64,000 bases of DNA from Enterococcus malodoratus ATCC 43197 (lineage in GTDB: Bacteria > Bacillota > Bacilli > Lactobacillales > Enterococcaceae). Location of the stretch: assembly GCF_000407185.1 (NCBI RefSeq), contig NZ_KE136481.1, positions 265,136 to 329,135 of the forward strand, in the 5' to 3' direction. Shown here piece by piece: positions 18,398 through 27,120 of the stretch (position 1 is its first letter; each line of letters opens with the position of its first letter). A program made the translations under genes and the position numbers. The notes beneath the pieces are model-generated. The model did no database searches, was not told the origin of the DNA, and saw nothing but the letters and a program-made list of their open reading frames with translations.

Positions 18398-19114
18398 TTC
18401 ATCCATAATGCGATCATCAACAATGTAATGATCGAAAAAGACTTTAGACAATTGATAACCTTCGCCCCAATTTGTGCGAATGACATCATACTCAACACCA
18501 TCAATTTTCAATTTGTTTCTAAGGTGCTTGATAATGGTTGATAAGCGTGTCATATGACTGGCAGAATCACTGTCACCCCAAATTTTGATGGCCAAATCAT
18601 TTCGACTAATTGGTGCCTCTTTTGTTGAAATTAAGGTACTTAACATCTCGCGTTCTGAACGTGTTAAGTTCCAAAGAGGAATCGGACGTTTTTCATGCTC
18701 ACTTTCTTCTTGCTGTGTTTTTATACCGAAACCAATTGAATAAACCGATTCTTTTAACGTTTTCTCAGCAAGCTTCTCTCTTAACCCGCTAAGTGTTTCG
18801 TCTTCAAGCAGCCATTCATCAATTCCTTGTGTTTCCCAATCAGATCGTTCTTCTTTTTGTGGCATCCGATCAGTTTCTCGGATGATAGTGAATTTATCAC
18901 CGACCTCTTCAAGAATGATAGTTAACTCTTGGTCAGAAATAGTTTCACTAACAATTAAAACATCAAAAAAGCTCATTACTTCTAATGGTACTTGCTTAGC
19001 CTGAAGCATGGTTAGTAATTTCGCTGAGCTTAAAACTTCAATGTTTAAGCGTTGCAGCTTCTCAACTAAAGGTCTCTCAACTAAAATATTGTGCGTTAAA
19101 ATTAATACTTGCAT
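18380..19114 (-). CDS. Orphan OmpR-type winged-helix regulator with degenerate receiver domain
   Basis: The protein has 244 residues from the ATG at 19114 (AAAGGGGAA upstream). The N-terminal 110 residues have receiver-like secondary structure, but the phosphoacceptor Asp is missing: the beta-3 end reads FDVLIVSETIS where VILD is expected, and the acidic pair after beta-1 is replaced by LTHN. The C-terminal part (about 150-230) is a trans_reg_C winged helix (LTRSEREMLSTLIS...RLSTIIKHLRNKLK...IRTNWGEGYQL). It should therefore act without phosphorylation. No histidine kinase is nearby. A long 5' region precedes it. Targets are unknown. Confidence 0.82.
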   Translation of the reverse strand: MQVLILTHNILVERPLVEKLQRLNIEVLSSAKLLTMLQAKQVPLEVMSFFDVLIVSETISDQELTIILEEVGDKFTIIRETDRMPQKEERSDWETQGIDEWLLEDETLSGLREKLAEKTLKESVYSIGFGIKTQQEESEHEKRPIPLWNLTRSEREMLSTLISTKEAPISRNDLAIKIWGDSDSASHMTRLSTIIKHLRNKLKIDGVEYDVIRTNWGEGYQLSKVFFDHYIVDDRIMDEIKTGN

Positions 19115-19774
19115 CACATTATTCCCCTTTTTTTATTATTAAAAATAAGTTCCCAACAAGTTGACTCGGAAAGTTTTATTAATTAACAATATAATTATTA
19201 CTTGTTACAATGTAAGTTTACACTGGCAATGGCTCTAGCGCCACCAAAAAGCTTATAATTCCATAATCACAATTAGAATTATTAATAAAAATTTTGGGTT
19301 AAAAAAACTTTTCTCAGATAAAATAATTCAATTATCATGTTTAAATAACACTTTTTTCATCCATTCACGAAAAATTAGAAAATATAGCGTTCGTGTCTCC
19401 TTAAATCCTTCTATTAACAAAATAAATTCTTTTCTTTCAAACAAAACGTTACCAACATTGAAAAAACAGTTTTTTTGCTTAACAAATTGAATTCTTTTTT
19501 TGCTTAACTTACAATCCAACTTTTTTCAAACAAAAAGAATAATCGATATTATTTGCTATTTAATTCAATCAGAAAATAGCGGCCAATAATAACAAAAATA
19601 ACACCATTTCGGTCTCGATAATCTTTCTCCTTGTTCTTTAATTTACTCAAAATTCTTCAGTCAAATTTTTCTCTTAAAAATAAATTAATAATTGAACGTA
19701 TCTTTTGCTTCTCTTTTGAATAAAACCTCTGATTGTTGATAATTAGAAACACTTTCATTTAGCTTTTTTAACAC
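19115..19774. other. Long AT-rich intergenic region without a supported gene
   Basis: About 660 bp holding no convincing coding frame. It probably contains the minus-strand promoter and leader of the orphan regulator. Visible structure: a 14-bp direct repeat TTTTTTTGCTTAAC at 19470-19483 and 19495-19508 (start-to-start 25 bp), and a GC-richer island around 19220-19245. I see no reliable terminator or tRNA in it. Confidence 0.6.
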
Positions 19775-19810
19775 AAAAAAGTACTGCAAAATGAATTACA
19801 GTACTTTTAT
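19774..19810 (-). terminator. Terminator of obg
   Basis: AAAAGTACTG and CAGTACTTTT arms surround a 12-nt loop; on the minus strand a run of T follows, about 30 bp after the obg stop. Confidence 0.88.
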
Positions 19811-19837
19811 TGATTAAATATAGTTTTTCTTCTTAAC

Positions 19838-21151
19838 TTAGTCGACGAATTCAAATTCGAATTTATCAATGCGAACAAGATCTCCATCTTTCGCTCCGCG
19901 GGCACGTAAAGCTTCATCAATGCCCATAGCTCGTAGTTGACGTGCAAATCGCATAACTGTTTCATCATGGTCAAAATTTGTCATCTTAAAGAGTTTCTCT
20001 AATTTCTCGCCGTTCAACACCCAAGTAGCATCAGGTTCACGAGTGATTGTAAATTCTGGTTCACTTGATTGGAAACCATAGTTTACGGTGTCTTCCTCAA
20101 CTTCTTCATCATATAATAGGAATTCCGGTGTTACTTCCAACAAGTCTGCCGTCGCATTCAGCAAATTATCCAGACCCTGTTTCGTGATGGCTGAGATTGC
20201 AAAAATTGGAATATCATCTACAAACTCATCATCCTTATCTTTTTTCAAAGCCTTTTTAAATTTCTTCAAATTTTCTTCTGCATTGGGCATGTCCATCTTA
20301 TTGGCAACAATAATTTGTGGACGCTCCAGCAAACGCAGATTATGTGTGCTCAACTCGTTGTTAATTGCTAAATAATCTTCGTAAGGCTCACGGCCTTCCA
20401 TTCCGCTCATATCAATCACGTGAAGAATCACTCGTGTGCGTTCGATATGACGTAAAAACTGTGTACCTAAGCCAACGCCTTGTGATGCACCTTCGATCAG
20501 GCCGGGTAAATCGGCTGCTGCAAAACTACGACCATCACTTGTCGTCACCACTCCTAGGTTAGGAACTAAGGTCGTAAAATGATAGGCACCAATTTTAGGT
20601 CGAGCCGATGAAATCACTGAAAGGATCGTTGACTTTCCGACAGATGGAAAGCCAACTAAGCCAACATCCGCTAAAACCTTCAATTCTAATTCGATATTGC
20701 GCTCTTGACCAGGCTCGCCGTTTTCGGCTAATTCAGGCGCAGGATTTCTAGGTGAAGCAAAGCGCGTATTTCCGCGACCTCCGCGACCACCATGGGCAAC
20801 AACTAGTTCTTGGCCATTTTCGATTAAATCACCAATTAAAGCACCAGTCTCTGAATCCCGAACTGTAGTTCCGGGCGGCACGCTGACATAGGTATCCTCA
20901 GCTCCACGTCCGTGCATCCCTTTACTCATCCCATTCTCACCTGGAGTGGCTCTAAAATGACGATTATAACGGAAATCCATCAACGTACGTAATCCTTCAT
21001 CAACAACTAAAATGACATCGCCGCCGCGACCGCCGTCACCTCCGGCCGGTCCACCGTCTGGCACATACTTTTCACGACGAAATGCAACCATCCCGTCGCC
21101 GCCTTTACCGGCTTTGACATCGATTGTTACTTGATCTAAAAACATGGACAT
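19838..21151 (-). CDS. obg: Obg/CgtA GTPase
   Basis: The protein has 437 residues. The glycine-rich Obg domain (residues 1-158, [19 protein letters not shown]) is followed by the G domain with P-loop [13 protein letters not shown]3 [12 protein letters not shown]4 NKMD and G5 SA(I), and a C-terminal OCT domain (about 360-430). Obg binds the 50S subunit late in assembly and links ribosome biogenesis with ppGpp and stress. The ATG at 21151 has AAGGAGG at 8 bp; a second ATG two codons in is too far. It is transcribed divergently from gap. Confidence 0.96.
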   Translation of the reverse strand: MSMFLDQVTIDVKAGKGGDGMVAFRREKYVPDGGPAGGDGGRGGDVILVVDEGLRTLMDFRYNRHFRATPGENGMSKGMHGRGAEDTYVSVPPGTTVRDSETGALIGDLIENGQELVVAHGGRGGRGNTRFASPRNPAPELAENGEPGQERNIELELKVLADVGLVGFPSVGKSTILSVISSARPKIGAYHFTTLVPNLGVVTTSDGRSFAAADLPGLIEGASQGVGLGTQFLRHIERTRVILHVIDMSGMEGREPYEDYLAINNELSTHNLRLLERPQIIVANKMDMPNAEENLKKFKKALKKDKDDEFVDDIPIFAISAITKQGLDNLLNATADLLEVTPEFLLYDEEVEEDTVNYGFQSSEPEFTITREPDATWVLNGEKLEKLFKMTNFDHDETVMRFARQLRAMGIDEALRARGAKDGDLVRIDKFEFEFVD

Positions 21152-21378
21152 CTGGGTGTCCTCCTTATCTCTTTATTCTTTTGACTGCTGAATCTCCACA
21201 CTAAACAAAGTCTCGTATATTGTAGCTAGATTAGCCGAAAAAGTCCATTCTTATTGATAGAAGCTTAAAAAAAATTTGCCGTATTAACTCTTTTTTAGTC
21301 ATTTACCTCAGATAATCACTCTCAGGTAATATCTTTTGACAAAAAAAATGATGCGTTGCACAATTGGAAATGTAAGGC

Positions 21379-21395
21379 ATCAAGCTTTGCTTGAT
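21379..21395 (+). other. Hairpin in the gap 5' UTR
   Basis: ATCAAGC and GCTTGAT pair around TTT, 5 bp before the AAAGGAGG ribosome-binding site. It could stabilise the abundant gap mRNA 5' end or affect initiation. A TTGACA about 44 bp upstream is the likely -35. Confidence 0.5.
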
Positions 21396-21419
21396 ATAAA
21401 AAAGGAGGAACTTTTGGTT

Positions 21420-22430
21420 ATGACAGTAAAAGTAGGTATTAATGGATTTGGACGTATCGGTCGTTTGGCTTTCCGTCGGATCAAAGAAGTATCTGACGAC
21501 ATCGAAGTAGTAGCAATCAACGATTTGACAAGTCCTACAATGTTGGCACAATTATTACAATTTGATTCAACACATGGCACATACCCTGGAACAGTTACTG
21601 CGACAGAAGATTCAATCGTTGTTGACGGCGAAAAAACACGTGTATATGCTGAACCAGATGCTAGTAAAATTCCTTGGGCGAAAGAAAACGGTGTTGACAT
21701 CGTGCTTGAATGTACTGGTTTCTATACATCAGAAGAAAAAGCACAAGCTCACTTAGATGCTGGTGTAAAACGTGTCGTTATCTCAGCTCCTGCTGGACAA
21801 ATGAAAACTATTGTTTATAACGTAAATGATGATACTTTAGATTCAAATGATAAAATTATCTCTGCCGGTTCATGTACAACAAACTGTTTAGCTCCTATGG
21901 CATACTTCTTAAATGAAGAATTCGGTATTGAAGTAGGTACAATGACAACTGTTCATGCCTATACTTCGACCCAAATGTTGTTAGACGGACCCGTTAAAGG
22001 CGGCAACTTACGTGCTGCACGTTCTGCTGCTGACAATACTATCCCACATTCAACTGGTGCTGCTAAAGCTATCGGCTTAGTAATCCCAGAATTGAATGGT
22101 AAATTGCAAGGTCATGCGCAACGTGTTCCTGTTGTTGATGGCTCATTAACTGAATTGGTTTCAATTCTTAAAAAGAATGTAACTGCTGACCAAGTAAATG
22201 AAGCAATCAAGAAACATACCGTTGATAATCCATCATTCGGTTATGACGATCGCGAAATCGTTTCTGGCGACGTAATTGGTACAACTCAAGGATCAATCTT
22301 TGACCCAACTCAAACTGAAGTCACTTCAGCTGGCGATTACCAATTAGTTAAAACAGTTGCTTGGTATGACAATGAATACGGCTTTACTTGCCAAATGATT
22401 CGTTTGTTAGAAAAATTTGCTAACTTATAA
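21420..22430 (+). CDS. gap: NAD-dependent glyceraldehyde-3-phosphate dehydrogenase
   Basis: The protein has 336 residues from the ATG at 21420 ([18 protein letters not shown]). The longer upstream frame is rejected because this is the universal GAPDH N-terminus and AAGGAGG precedes it. The active-site Cys lies in [12 protein letters not shown] and the catalytic His about 27 residues later in [10 protein letters not shown]. Asp in VVAINDL at the end of beta-2 indicates NAD+ preference, so this is the glycolytic rather than the GapB type. The gene is monocistronic, with no cggR, pgk or tpi beside it. Enterococci can carry a second gap in such an operon elsewhere. Confidence 0.96.
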   Translation: MTVKVGINGFGRIGRLAFRRIKEVSDDIEVVAINDLTSPTMLAQLLQFDSTHGTYPGTVTATEDSIVVDGEKTRVYAEPDASKIPWAKENGVDIVLECTGFYTSEEKAQAHLDAGVKRVVISAPAGQMKTIVYNVNDDTLDSNDKIISAGSCTTNCLAPMAYFLNEEFGIEVGTMTTVHAYTSTQMLLDGPVKGGNLRAARSAADNTIPHSTGAAKAIGLVIPELNGKLQGHAQRVPVVDGSLTELVSILKKNVTADQVNEAIKKHTVDNPSFGYDDREIVSGDVIGTTQGSIFDPTQTEVTSAGDYQLVKTVAWYDNEYGFTCQMIRLLEKFANL

Positions 22431-22445
22431 GAATCTATAATTTTT

Positions 22446-22475
22446 GAAGGAGATCATTTCGATCTCCTTTTTTAT
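22446..22475 (+). terminator. Terminator of gap
   Basis: AAGGAGATC/GATCTCCTT stem with ATTTC-type loop followed by a T-run, 16 bp after the stop codon. Confidence 0.92.
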
Positions 22476-22581
22476 TGCATTTTTAATAATTTTTTTGAAA
22501 CAAAAATCATGGTTTTTTCATAGGAACTCCCCTAAAAGTTTGTTATCATAAGATTGATAATAATTTTAAAAGGAGAATTTT

Positions 22582-23331
22582 ATGCAACTCAAAAAATTGA
22601 TAGTCGGCGCAAGCTTATTGCTGTCGATCGGATTATTCGCAGCTTGCGGCAGCAATAATTCCACTAAAGATACAAAAGAAAGTTCCGCAAAAACAACAGA
22701 ATCTAGTGTAGATTTAAATAAACTGAGTTTGCCTCAGCTAAATGACAAGGTCACTGACGACGAATATTTAGTAGAACTAGTCACGACTGAAGGCAATGTC
22801 AAAATTAAGCTCTTTCCTAAACAAGCTCCAAAAGCGGTAGAAAATTTTGTCAAACATGCTAAAGACGGCTACTATAAAGACACTCCCTTCCATCGTGTTA
22901 TCAAAGATTTCATGATTCAAGGCGGCGATCCTAAGGGAGATGGTACCGGCGGCGAAAGTATCTGGAAAAAAGGTTTCAAAACCGAAGACTCTAAGCAGCT
23001 TTACAATATCCGTGGCGCCCTTTCAATGGCTCGCTCGGAATCACGCAGCAGTAACGGTAGTCAGTTCTTCATCGTGACGAACAAAGACGATGTAAGCGAT
23101 GGATTAGCAGTTCAATATTACCCTAAAAAAATGATTGAACAATACAAAAATGGTGGCGCCCCTCAGCTTGATGGCGAGTACACAGTCTTCGGACAAGTTA
23201 CTGAAGGCATGGATGTCGTTGATAAAATTGCCAGTGGTGAGGTCAAAGACGGCGGCTCTGGTGAGAAATCAACTCCCGTTGAACCAGTTAAAGTTACTGA
23301 AGTAAAAGTATTGCAAGAACCAAAAAAATAG
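22582..23331 (+). CDS. Cyclophilin-type peptidyl-prolyl isomerase lipoprotein
   Basis: The protein has 249 residues. A signal peptide with lipobox LFAAC (Cys about residue 22) is followed by a Ser/Thr/Lys linker (about 23-50) and a cyclophilin domain with KAVENFVKHAKDGYY, FHRVIKDFMIQGGDP, the gap-loop SMARSESRSSNGSQFFI and FGQVTEGMDVVDKIA. These are the conserved catalytic Arg, Phe, Gln and Phe positions. It should fold or chaperone exported proteins at the outer face of the membrane. It is monocistronic with its own terminator. Confidence 0.94.
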   Translation: MQLKKLIVGASLLLSIGLFAACGSNNSTKDTKESSAKTTESSVDLNKLSLPQLNDKVTDDEYLVELVTTEGNVKIKLFPKQAPKAVENFVKHAKDGYYKDTPFHRVIKDFMIQGGDPKGDGTGGESIWKKGFKTEDSKQLYNIRGALSMARSESRSSNGSQFFIVTNKDDVSDGLAVQYYPKKMIEQYKNGGAPQLDGEYTVFGQVTEGMDVVDKIASGEVKDGGSGEKSTPVEPVKVTEVKVLQEPKK

Positions 23332-23339
23332 CCAGATAA

Positions 23340-23378
23340 AAAACCAAAATCTCAGTTATTGGGATTTTGGTTTTTTTG
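23340..23378 (+). terminator. Terminator of the cyclophilin lipoprotein gene
   Basis: AAACCAAAATC...GATTTTGGTTTTTTT stem and T-run; the minus-strand fabZ-like gene ends next to it. Confidence 0.9.
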
Positions 23379-23382
23379 TAAA

Positions 23383-23832
23383 TTATTTTTTTTGATCCTT
23401 ATCTCCTACGATGAAGGTGAATTCACATTCAGTTACTACCTTCTCTTCCACTGTTGCCCATGCTTTTGCTGTTCCAACAGGCCCCTTAACTTTCTGAATA
23501 TCAAAATTCAAGAACAAGGTATCTCCCGGACGTACAAATTCTAAAAATTTTGCATGGTTTATACCACCAATATAGGCAGTCTTTCCTTCAAACGCAGCTG
23601 ATTTTAAAATCAATAATGAACCGGCTTGAGCAAGTGCTTCTACGATCAACGTACCGGGCATGATTGGTTCACCTGGAAAATAGCCTTGAAAAAAATCTTC
23701 GTTCATCGTTAAATTTTTCATTGCTGTGATATGTTTTTCATCCTCAAACTCTGTGACTGCATCTAAATAATAAATGGGAAAGCGATTCGGAATCGCAGCC
23801 ATGATTTCTTCGACATTCATAATTTTTTCCAT
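23383..23832 (-). CDS. FabZ-like 3-hydroxyacyl-ACP dehydratase (or FabN-type isomerase) lacking the usual active-site His
   Basis: The protein has 149 residues with a hot-dog fold: PNRFPIYYLDAVTEF, the active-site loop FFQGYFPGEPIMPGTLIVEALAQ and a C-terminal KVKGPVGTAKAWATVEEK. In E. coli FabZ the catalytic pair is His54 (GHFPG) and Glu68. Here the His position is Tyr51 (codon TAT, checked) while Glu65 keeps the same 14-residue spacing. PHRFP is also PNRFP. In enterococci a FabZ paralogue (FabN) near fabI isomerises 3-decenoyl-ACP to make unsaturated fatty acids; the location beside fabI fits that, but the His loss makes activity uncertain. It is divergent from fabI with FabT-type boxes between. 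Confidence 0.82.
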   Translation of the reverse strand: MEKIMNVEEIMAAIPNRFPIYYLDAVTEFEDEKHITAMKNLTMNEDFFQGYFPGEPIMPGTLIVEALAQAGSLLILKSAAFEGKTAYIGGINHAKFLEFVRPGDTLFLNFDIQKVKGPVGTAKAWATVEEKVVTECEFTFIVGDKDQKK

Positions 23833-23854
23833 TTTACACCTCTATGAATATTTT

Positions 23855-23869
23855 ATTTGATTATCAAAC
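23855..23869. promoter_or_regulatory. FabT-type operator upstream of the fabZ-like gene
   Basis: ATTTGATTATCAAAC contains the symmetrical core TTTGATTATCAAA, matching the FabT box consensus known in Lactobacillales. It lies 23 bp before the fabZ-like start. Confidence 0.8.
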
Positions 23870-23919
23870 TATCATATTCTAATGGTTTAATCAAGACGTA
23901 TTGAAATATTAAAAAAAAT

Positions 23920-23951
23920 AGTTTGACAATCAAAGCTTTTTCCAACATAAT
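23920..23951 (+). promoter_or_regulatory. fabI promoter overlapped by a FabT-type operator
   Basis: TTGACA (23923-23928) and CATAAT (23946-23951) have a 17-bp spacer. AGTTTGACAATCAAAGCT (23920-23937) is a second FabT-like inverted repeat covering the -35. Both divergent genes would be repressed when acyl-ACP is plentiful. Confidence 0.8.
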
Positions 23952-23994
23952 GAGAGCATATTATTTTTTATATTATTTAGGAGTGTGTCATTTA

Positions 23995-24750
23995 ATGTCT
24001 ATTTTATCTGGAAAGAAAATAATCGTGACTGGCGTAGCCAATAAAAAAAGCATCGCTTGGGGATGTGCGAAAGCAATTGTCGAGCAAGGTGCGGAAATCA
24101 TTTATACTTACCAAAATGAACGTATGAAAAAAAATCTAGTCAAGTTAGTTGGCGAAGAAGCAAATATGTTTGAACTTGATGTTGCGAGTGACGAAAAGAT
24201 TGCGGCCGCTTTCGATTCAATTAAAGAAGAATACGGCTCAATTGATGGATTGGTTCATTCAATCGCCTTTGCCAACAAAGAGGAATTGTCTGGCAATGTT
24301 ACCGAAATCACTCGAGATGGCTTCCAACTGGCTCAAGATATCAGTGCCTATTCATTATTAGCAGTTTCAAAATACGCTGCTCCACTAATGACTGACGGAG
24401 GAAGTATCGTAACAATGACTTATATGGGGTCTGAACGCTCGATCCCTAACTACAATATGATGGGAATTGCAAAGGCCGCTTTAGAAGCAGAAGTTCGCTA
24501 CTTAGCGACAGAATTAGCTCCTAAAAACATTCGAGTGAATGCAATTTCTGCCGGTGCAATCAAAACCCTAGCCGTAACAGGGGTAAAGGATTATCAATCC
24601 TTGTTAAGCCTATCCGAAGAACGTACACCAGATAAAGTTGCTGTAACAATTGATGAAGTTGGAAACTCTTGTGCTTTCTTACTAAGTCCGTTAGCAACAG
24701 GAATTATCGGAGATATTATCTATGTCGATAAAGGGGTACACTTAAGTTAA
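23995..24750 (+). CDS. fabI: Enoyl-ACP reductase FabI
   Basis: The protein has 251 residues from the ATG at 23995 (AGGAG at 11 bp); upstream in-frame codons lie in the promoter. FabI features are the atypical SDR cofactor motif VTGVANKKSIAWG, HSIAFANKEEL and the catalytic Tyr-X6-Lys region (YNMMGIAKAALEAEVRY), with a C-terminal GDIIYVDKGVH. It reduces trans-2-enoyl-ACP in each fatty acid elongation round and is the triclosan target. It is alone on the plus strand; no fabF follows, unlike the fabI-fabO-fabN arrangement I recall for E. faecalis. Confidence 0.96.
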   Translation: MSILSGKKIIVTGVANKKSIAWGCAKAIVEQGAEIIYTYQNERMKKNLVKLVGEEANMFELDVASDEKIAAAFDSIKEEYGSIDGLVHSIAFANKEELSGNVTEITRDGFQLAQDISAYSLLAVSKYAAPLMTDGGSIVTMTYMGSERSIPNYNMMGIAKAALEAEVRYLATELAPKNIRVNAISAGAIKTLAVTGVKDYQSLLSLSEERTPDKVAVTIDEVGNSCAFLLSPLATGIIGDIIYVDKGVHLS

Positions 24751-24758
24751 TAGGTTTC

Positions 24759-24791
24759 GAAACGCGTCATTAAAAGGACGCGTTTTTTTTA
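24759..24791 (+). terminator. Terminator of fabI
   Basis: AAACGCGTC/GACGCGTTT stem and eight T, about 10 bp after the stop codon. Confidence 0.92.
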
Positions 24792-24851
24792 TAAAATGAC
24801 TATCATTTATTTGATTCTTCACTATATAAAAAAGCTCAAATACAAATACTA

Positions 24852-24884
24852 CAAAAAAAGCCACTCATTAAGAGTGGCTTTTTA
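24852..24884. terminator. Second, bidirectional terminator between fabI and ilvE
   Basis: AAAAAGCCACTC/GAGTGGCTTTTT is near-perfect with A/T runs on both sides. It probably ends ilvE, though it lies about 110 bp past that stop. The stretch between holds nothing else I can support. Confidence 0.85.
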
Positions 24885-24991
24885 GCTTTTAAAAATTTAC
24901 ATTTCTCAAATGTGTATAAGACTTGGTCATTATTTCAAAACAGCGAATCTTAAGAAACTACTACCTATCTTCAGCCTTTAGAAAATAGTCA

Positions 24992-26005
24992 TTATACTTC
25001 GAAGATCCATCCTTCTGGTGCTTCAACATCCCCAATTTGAATGCCGACAAGTTCTTCATACAACTTTTTCGTCATTGGACCGGTTTCTGTTTCGCTATAA
25101 AACACGTGAAAATCATCGTTATTTTGTATGCCCGCAATCGGTGCAATAATCGCGGCCGTCCCGCATGCACCTGCTTCTGCAAATTTGTCTAACTCATCTA
25201 AACGAACATCTCCTTCGACAGCCTCCATACCAAAACGCTCCTTTGCTAAATAAAGCAGCGAGTACTTCGTGATGCTCGGCAAAATCGACGGTGATTTCGG
25301 AGTGATAAATTGGTTATCATGAGTAATTCCAAAGAAGTTCGCTGAACCAACTTCTTCAATTTTCGTGTGTGTTGCTGGGTCAAGGTAAATACAATCAGAG
25401 AAATTGCGATCATGGGCAATTTGACCTGGTAATAAGCTCGCCGCGTAATTGCCGCCGACCTTAGCCGCTCCTGTACCAAATGGTGCCGCACGATCATACT
25501 CAGAAACGATAAAATTGCTTGGCGTCAATCCACCTTTAAAATAAGGTCCCACCGGCATACAAAATACACCAAATAGATATTCTGGTGCAGGTATGATCCC
25601 GATATTAGGGCCTACACCAATAAGATATGGTCGTAAATACAAAGTAGCTCCAGTACCATATGGTGGAACATATTCTTCATTAGCTTGTACTACCTGCTTA
25701 ACAGCATCAATAAATTTATCTTCAGGAATTGCCGGCATTTGTAATCGCTCAGCACTTTTGTTTAAACGTTTAGAGTTTTCGTCTGGACGAAATAAATTGA
25801 TTTTTCCGTCTTTTCTACGATATGCCTTTAATCCTTCAAAACATTCTTGACCGTAATGGAGACAAGTTGAGCCTTCATTAATGGTGATCGTATTATCCTC
25901 AGTTAATACGCCCTCATCCCATTGACCATTTTTCCAATGAGAAATATAGCGGAAAGGTGTTTTCATATAATCAAAGCCTAACTCTTCCCATTTTATATTC
26001 ACCAT
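24992..26005 (-). CDS. ilvE: Branched-chain amino acid aminotransferase
   Basis: The protein has 337 residues, a fold-type IV PLP enzyme of the long (BCAT/IlvE type II) form. HYGQECFEGLKAYRR, RLQMPAIPED, the catalytic Lys in GAAKVGGNYAAS and the C-terminal EAGACGTAAIIAPI are visible. It interconverts Leu, Ile and Val with their 2-oxo acids, feeding both amino acid use and branched-chain fatty acid precursors. It is monocistronic; a promoter region is shared with the divergent MscS gene. Confidence 0.95.
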   Translation of the reverse strand: MVNIKWEELGFDYMKTPFRYISHWKNGQWDEGVLTEDNTITINEGSTCLHYGQECFEGLKAYRRKDGKINLFRPDENSKRLNKSAERLQMPAIPEDKFIDAVKQVVQANEEYVPPYGTGATLYLRPYLIGVGPNIGIIPAPEYLFGVFCMPVGPYFKGGLTPSNFIVSEYDRAAPFGTGAAKVGGNYAASLLPGQIAHDRNFSDCIYLDPATHTKIEEVGSANFFGITHDNQFITPKSPSILPSITKYSLLYLAKERFGMEAVEGDVRLDELDKFAEAGACGTAAIIAPIAGIQNNDDFHVFYSETETGPMTKKLYEELVGIQIGDVEAPEGWIFEV

Positions 26006-26161
26006 TCTATCATCCCCTTCTTATTTAAATGATAGTCTATCACTTTCTTCCACTGTTGTCATGATTTTTTTCAGTTAAAAGAAAATTAGGTTCCCTTTTC
26101 TTCAGTCGACAGAAAAGCGAAAGATTGTTAGACTATTGTTATTAATCTATAGGAGTGGCTT

Positions 26162-27076
26162 ATGTTTTTATTTACTACACAAACTGTTGATTCCAGCGGT
26201 ACCAATGTGGTAGACCAGGCGACCGAACAACTATCCGCTTGGCAGAAATATTGGCAATCGATTGATTGGGATCGCGTATTTTCTATCCTAGTTCAAAAAG
26301 GAATTACGATTTTAGCAGTGCTAATTTTATTTTACTTGATTCGAAAGATCGGGAGTTTTCTGATTGATCAGTCTTTCGAGCGACAAAAGAAAAAAATGAC
26401 TGATAATGCTACCAGAATCGAAACAATTCACGCGTTATCAAAGAACATTTTTTCGTATACATTGTTTTTCTTTTTCCTCTATTCCATACTAGATACACTC
26501 GGAATTCCTGTCGGTTCTCTTTTAGCCGGTGCTGGAATTGCTGGTATCGCGATTGGTTTGGGCGCACAGGGTTTCACTAATGACATTATCACTGGATTCT
26601 TCATCATAATGGAGCAGCAAATCGATGTAGGCGACTATATTCGATTGACTAACTTACAGATTGAAGGAACCGTGACTTCTGTCGGTATTCGGATGCTTCA
26701 AATGAAATCAGCCGATGGAACCGTTCATTTTATTCCTAACCGAAATATTACAACCATCAGCAACCTTTCTCGGGCTCACATGCAGGTCAAAGTAGACGTT
26801 CGAATTCAACCAGATGAAGGATATGAAAAAATTAGTCATTTAGTTGACCAAGCGAATCAAAAACTAGCGGAAGACTTCAAAGATGAAATATTTGATGGAC
26901 CAACACTTTTCGGGATGGTTGATTTAGGCAATAGCAACTATGCTATTCGGACGATTATGTATGTGACAAATGGAAAACAATACAAACTTCAAGAAGAGTT
27001 TTTAACAACTTATGTAAAAGTTCTAAATCAGAACGGTTTTACTATTCCAAACAATCCGATTTCAATTGGAAAATAA
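26162..27076 (+). CDS. MscS-family mechanosensitive channel
   Basis: The protein has 304 residues with AGGAG 7 bp before the ATG. A short N-terminal extracellular part precedes three membrane segments (about residues 44-63, 90-112 and 118-140). The last is the pore helix VGSLLAGAGIAGIAIGLGAQGF with the alternating Ala/Gly packing of MscS TM3. The beta domain follows (QQIDVGDYIRLTNLQIEGTVTSV, PNRNITTISNLSR), then an alpha/beta cytoplasmic cage. It releases solutes on hypo-osmotic shock. It is a small-conductance, YkuT-like member. Confidence 0.93.
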   Translation: MFLFTTQTVDSSGTNVVDQATEQLSAWQKYWQSIDWDRVFSILVQKGITILAVLILFYLIRKIGSFLIDQSFERQKKKMTDNATRIETIHALSKNIFSYTLFFFFLYSILDTLGIPVGSLLAGAGIAGIAIGLGAQGFTNDIITGFFIIMEQQIDVGDYIRLTNLQIEGTVTSVGIRMLQMKSADGTVHFIPNRNITTISNLSRAHMQVKVDVRIQPDEGYEKISHLVDQANQKLAEDFKDEIFDGPTLFGMVDLGNSNYAIRTIMYVTNGKQYKLQEEFLTTYVKVLNQNGFTIPNNPISIGK

Positions 27077-27120
27077 AAAGTTCAACCCATGAAAATGTTC
27101 ATGGATTGAACTTTTTTTAT
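27074..27120. terminator. Bidirectional terminator between mscS and the DJ-1 gene
   Basis: AAAAAGTTCAACCCATGAA and TTCATGGATTGAACTTTTTTT pair with one internal mismatch region and have A/T runs at both ends. Confidence 0.9.

Noticed and set aside
19328-19519. 63-codon minus-strand frame in the AT-rich gap
   Set aside because: Composition is Phe/Lys/Leu-rich as expected from AT-rich DNA, there is no ribosome-binding site, and no recognisable domain.
21152-21419. CggR-type operator before gap
   Set aside because: No clear direct repeat of the CggR type, and cggR is not adjacent; only a weak promoter and a hairpin are visible.
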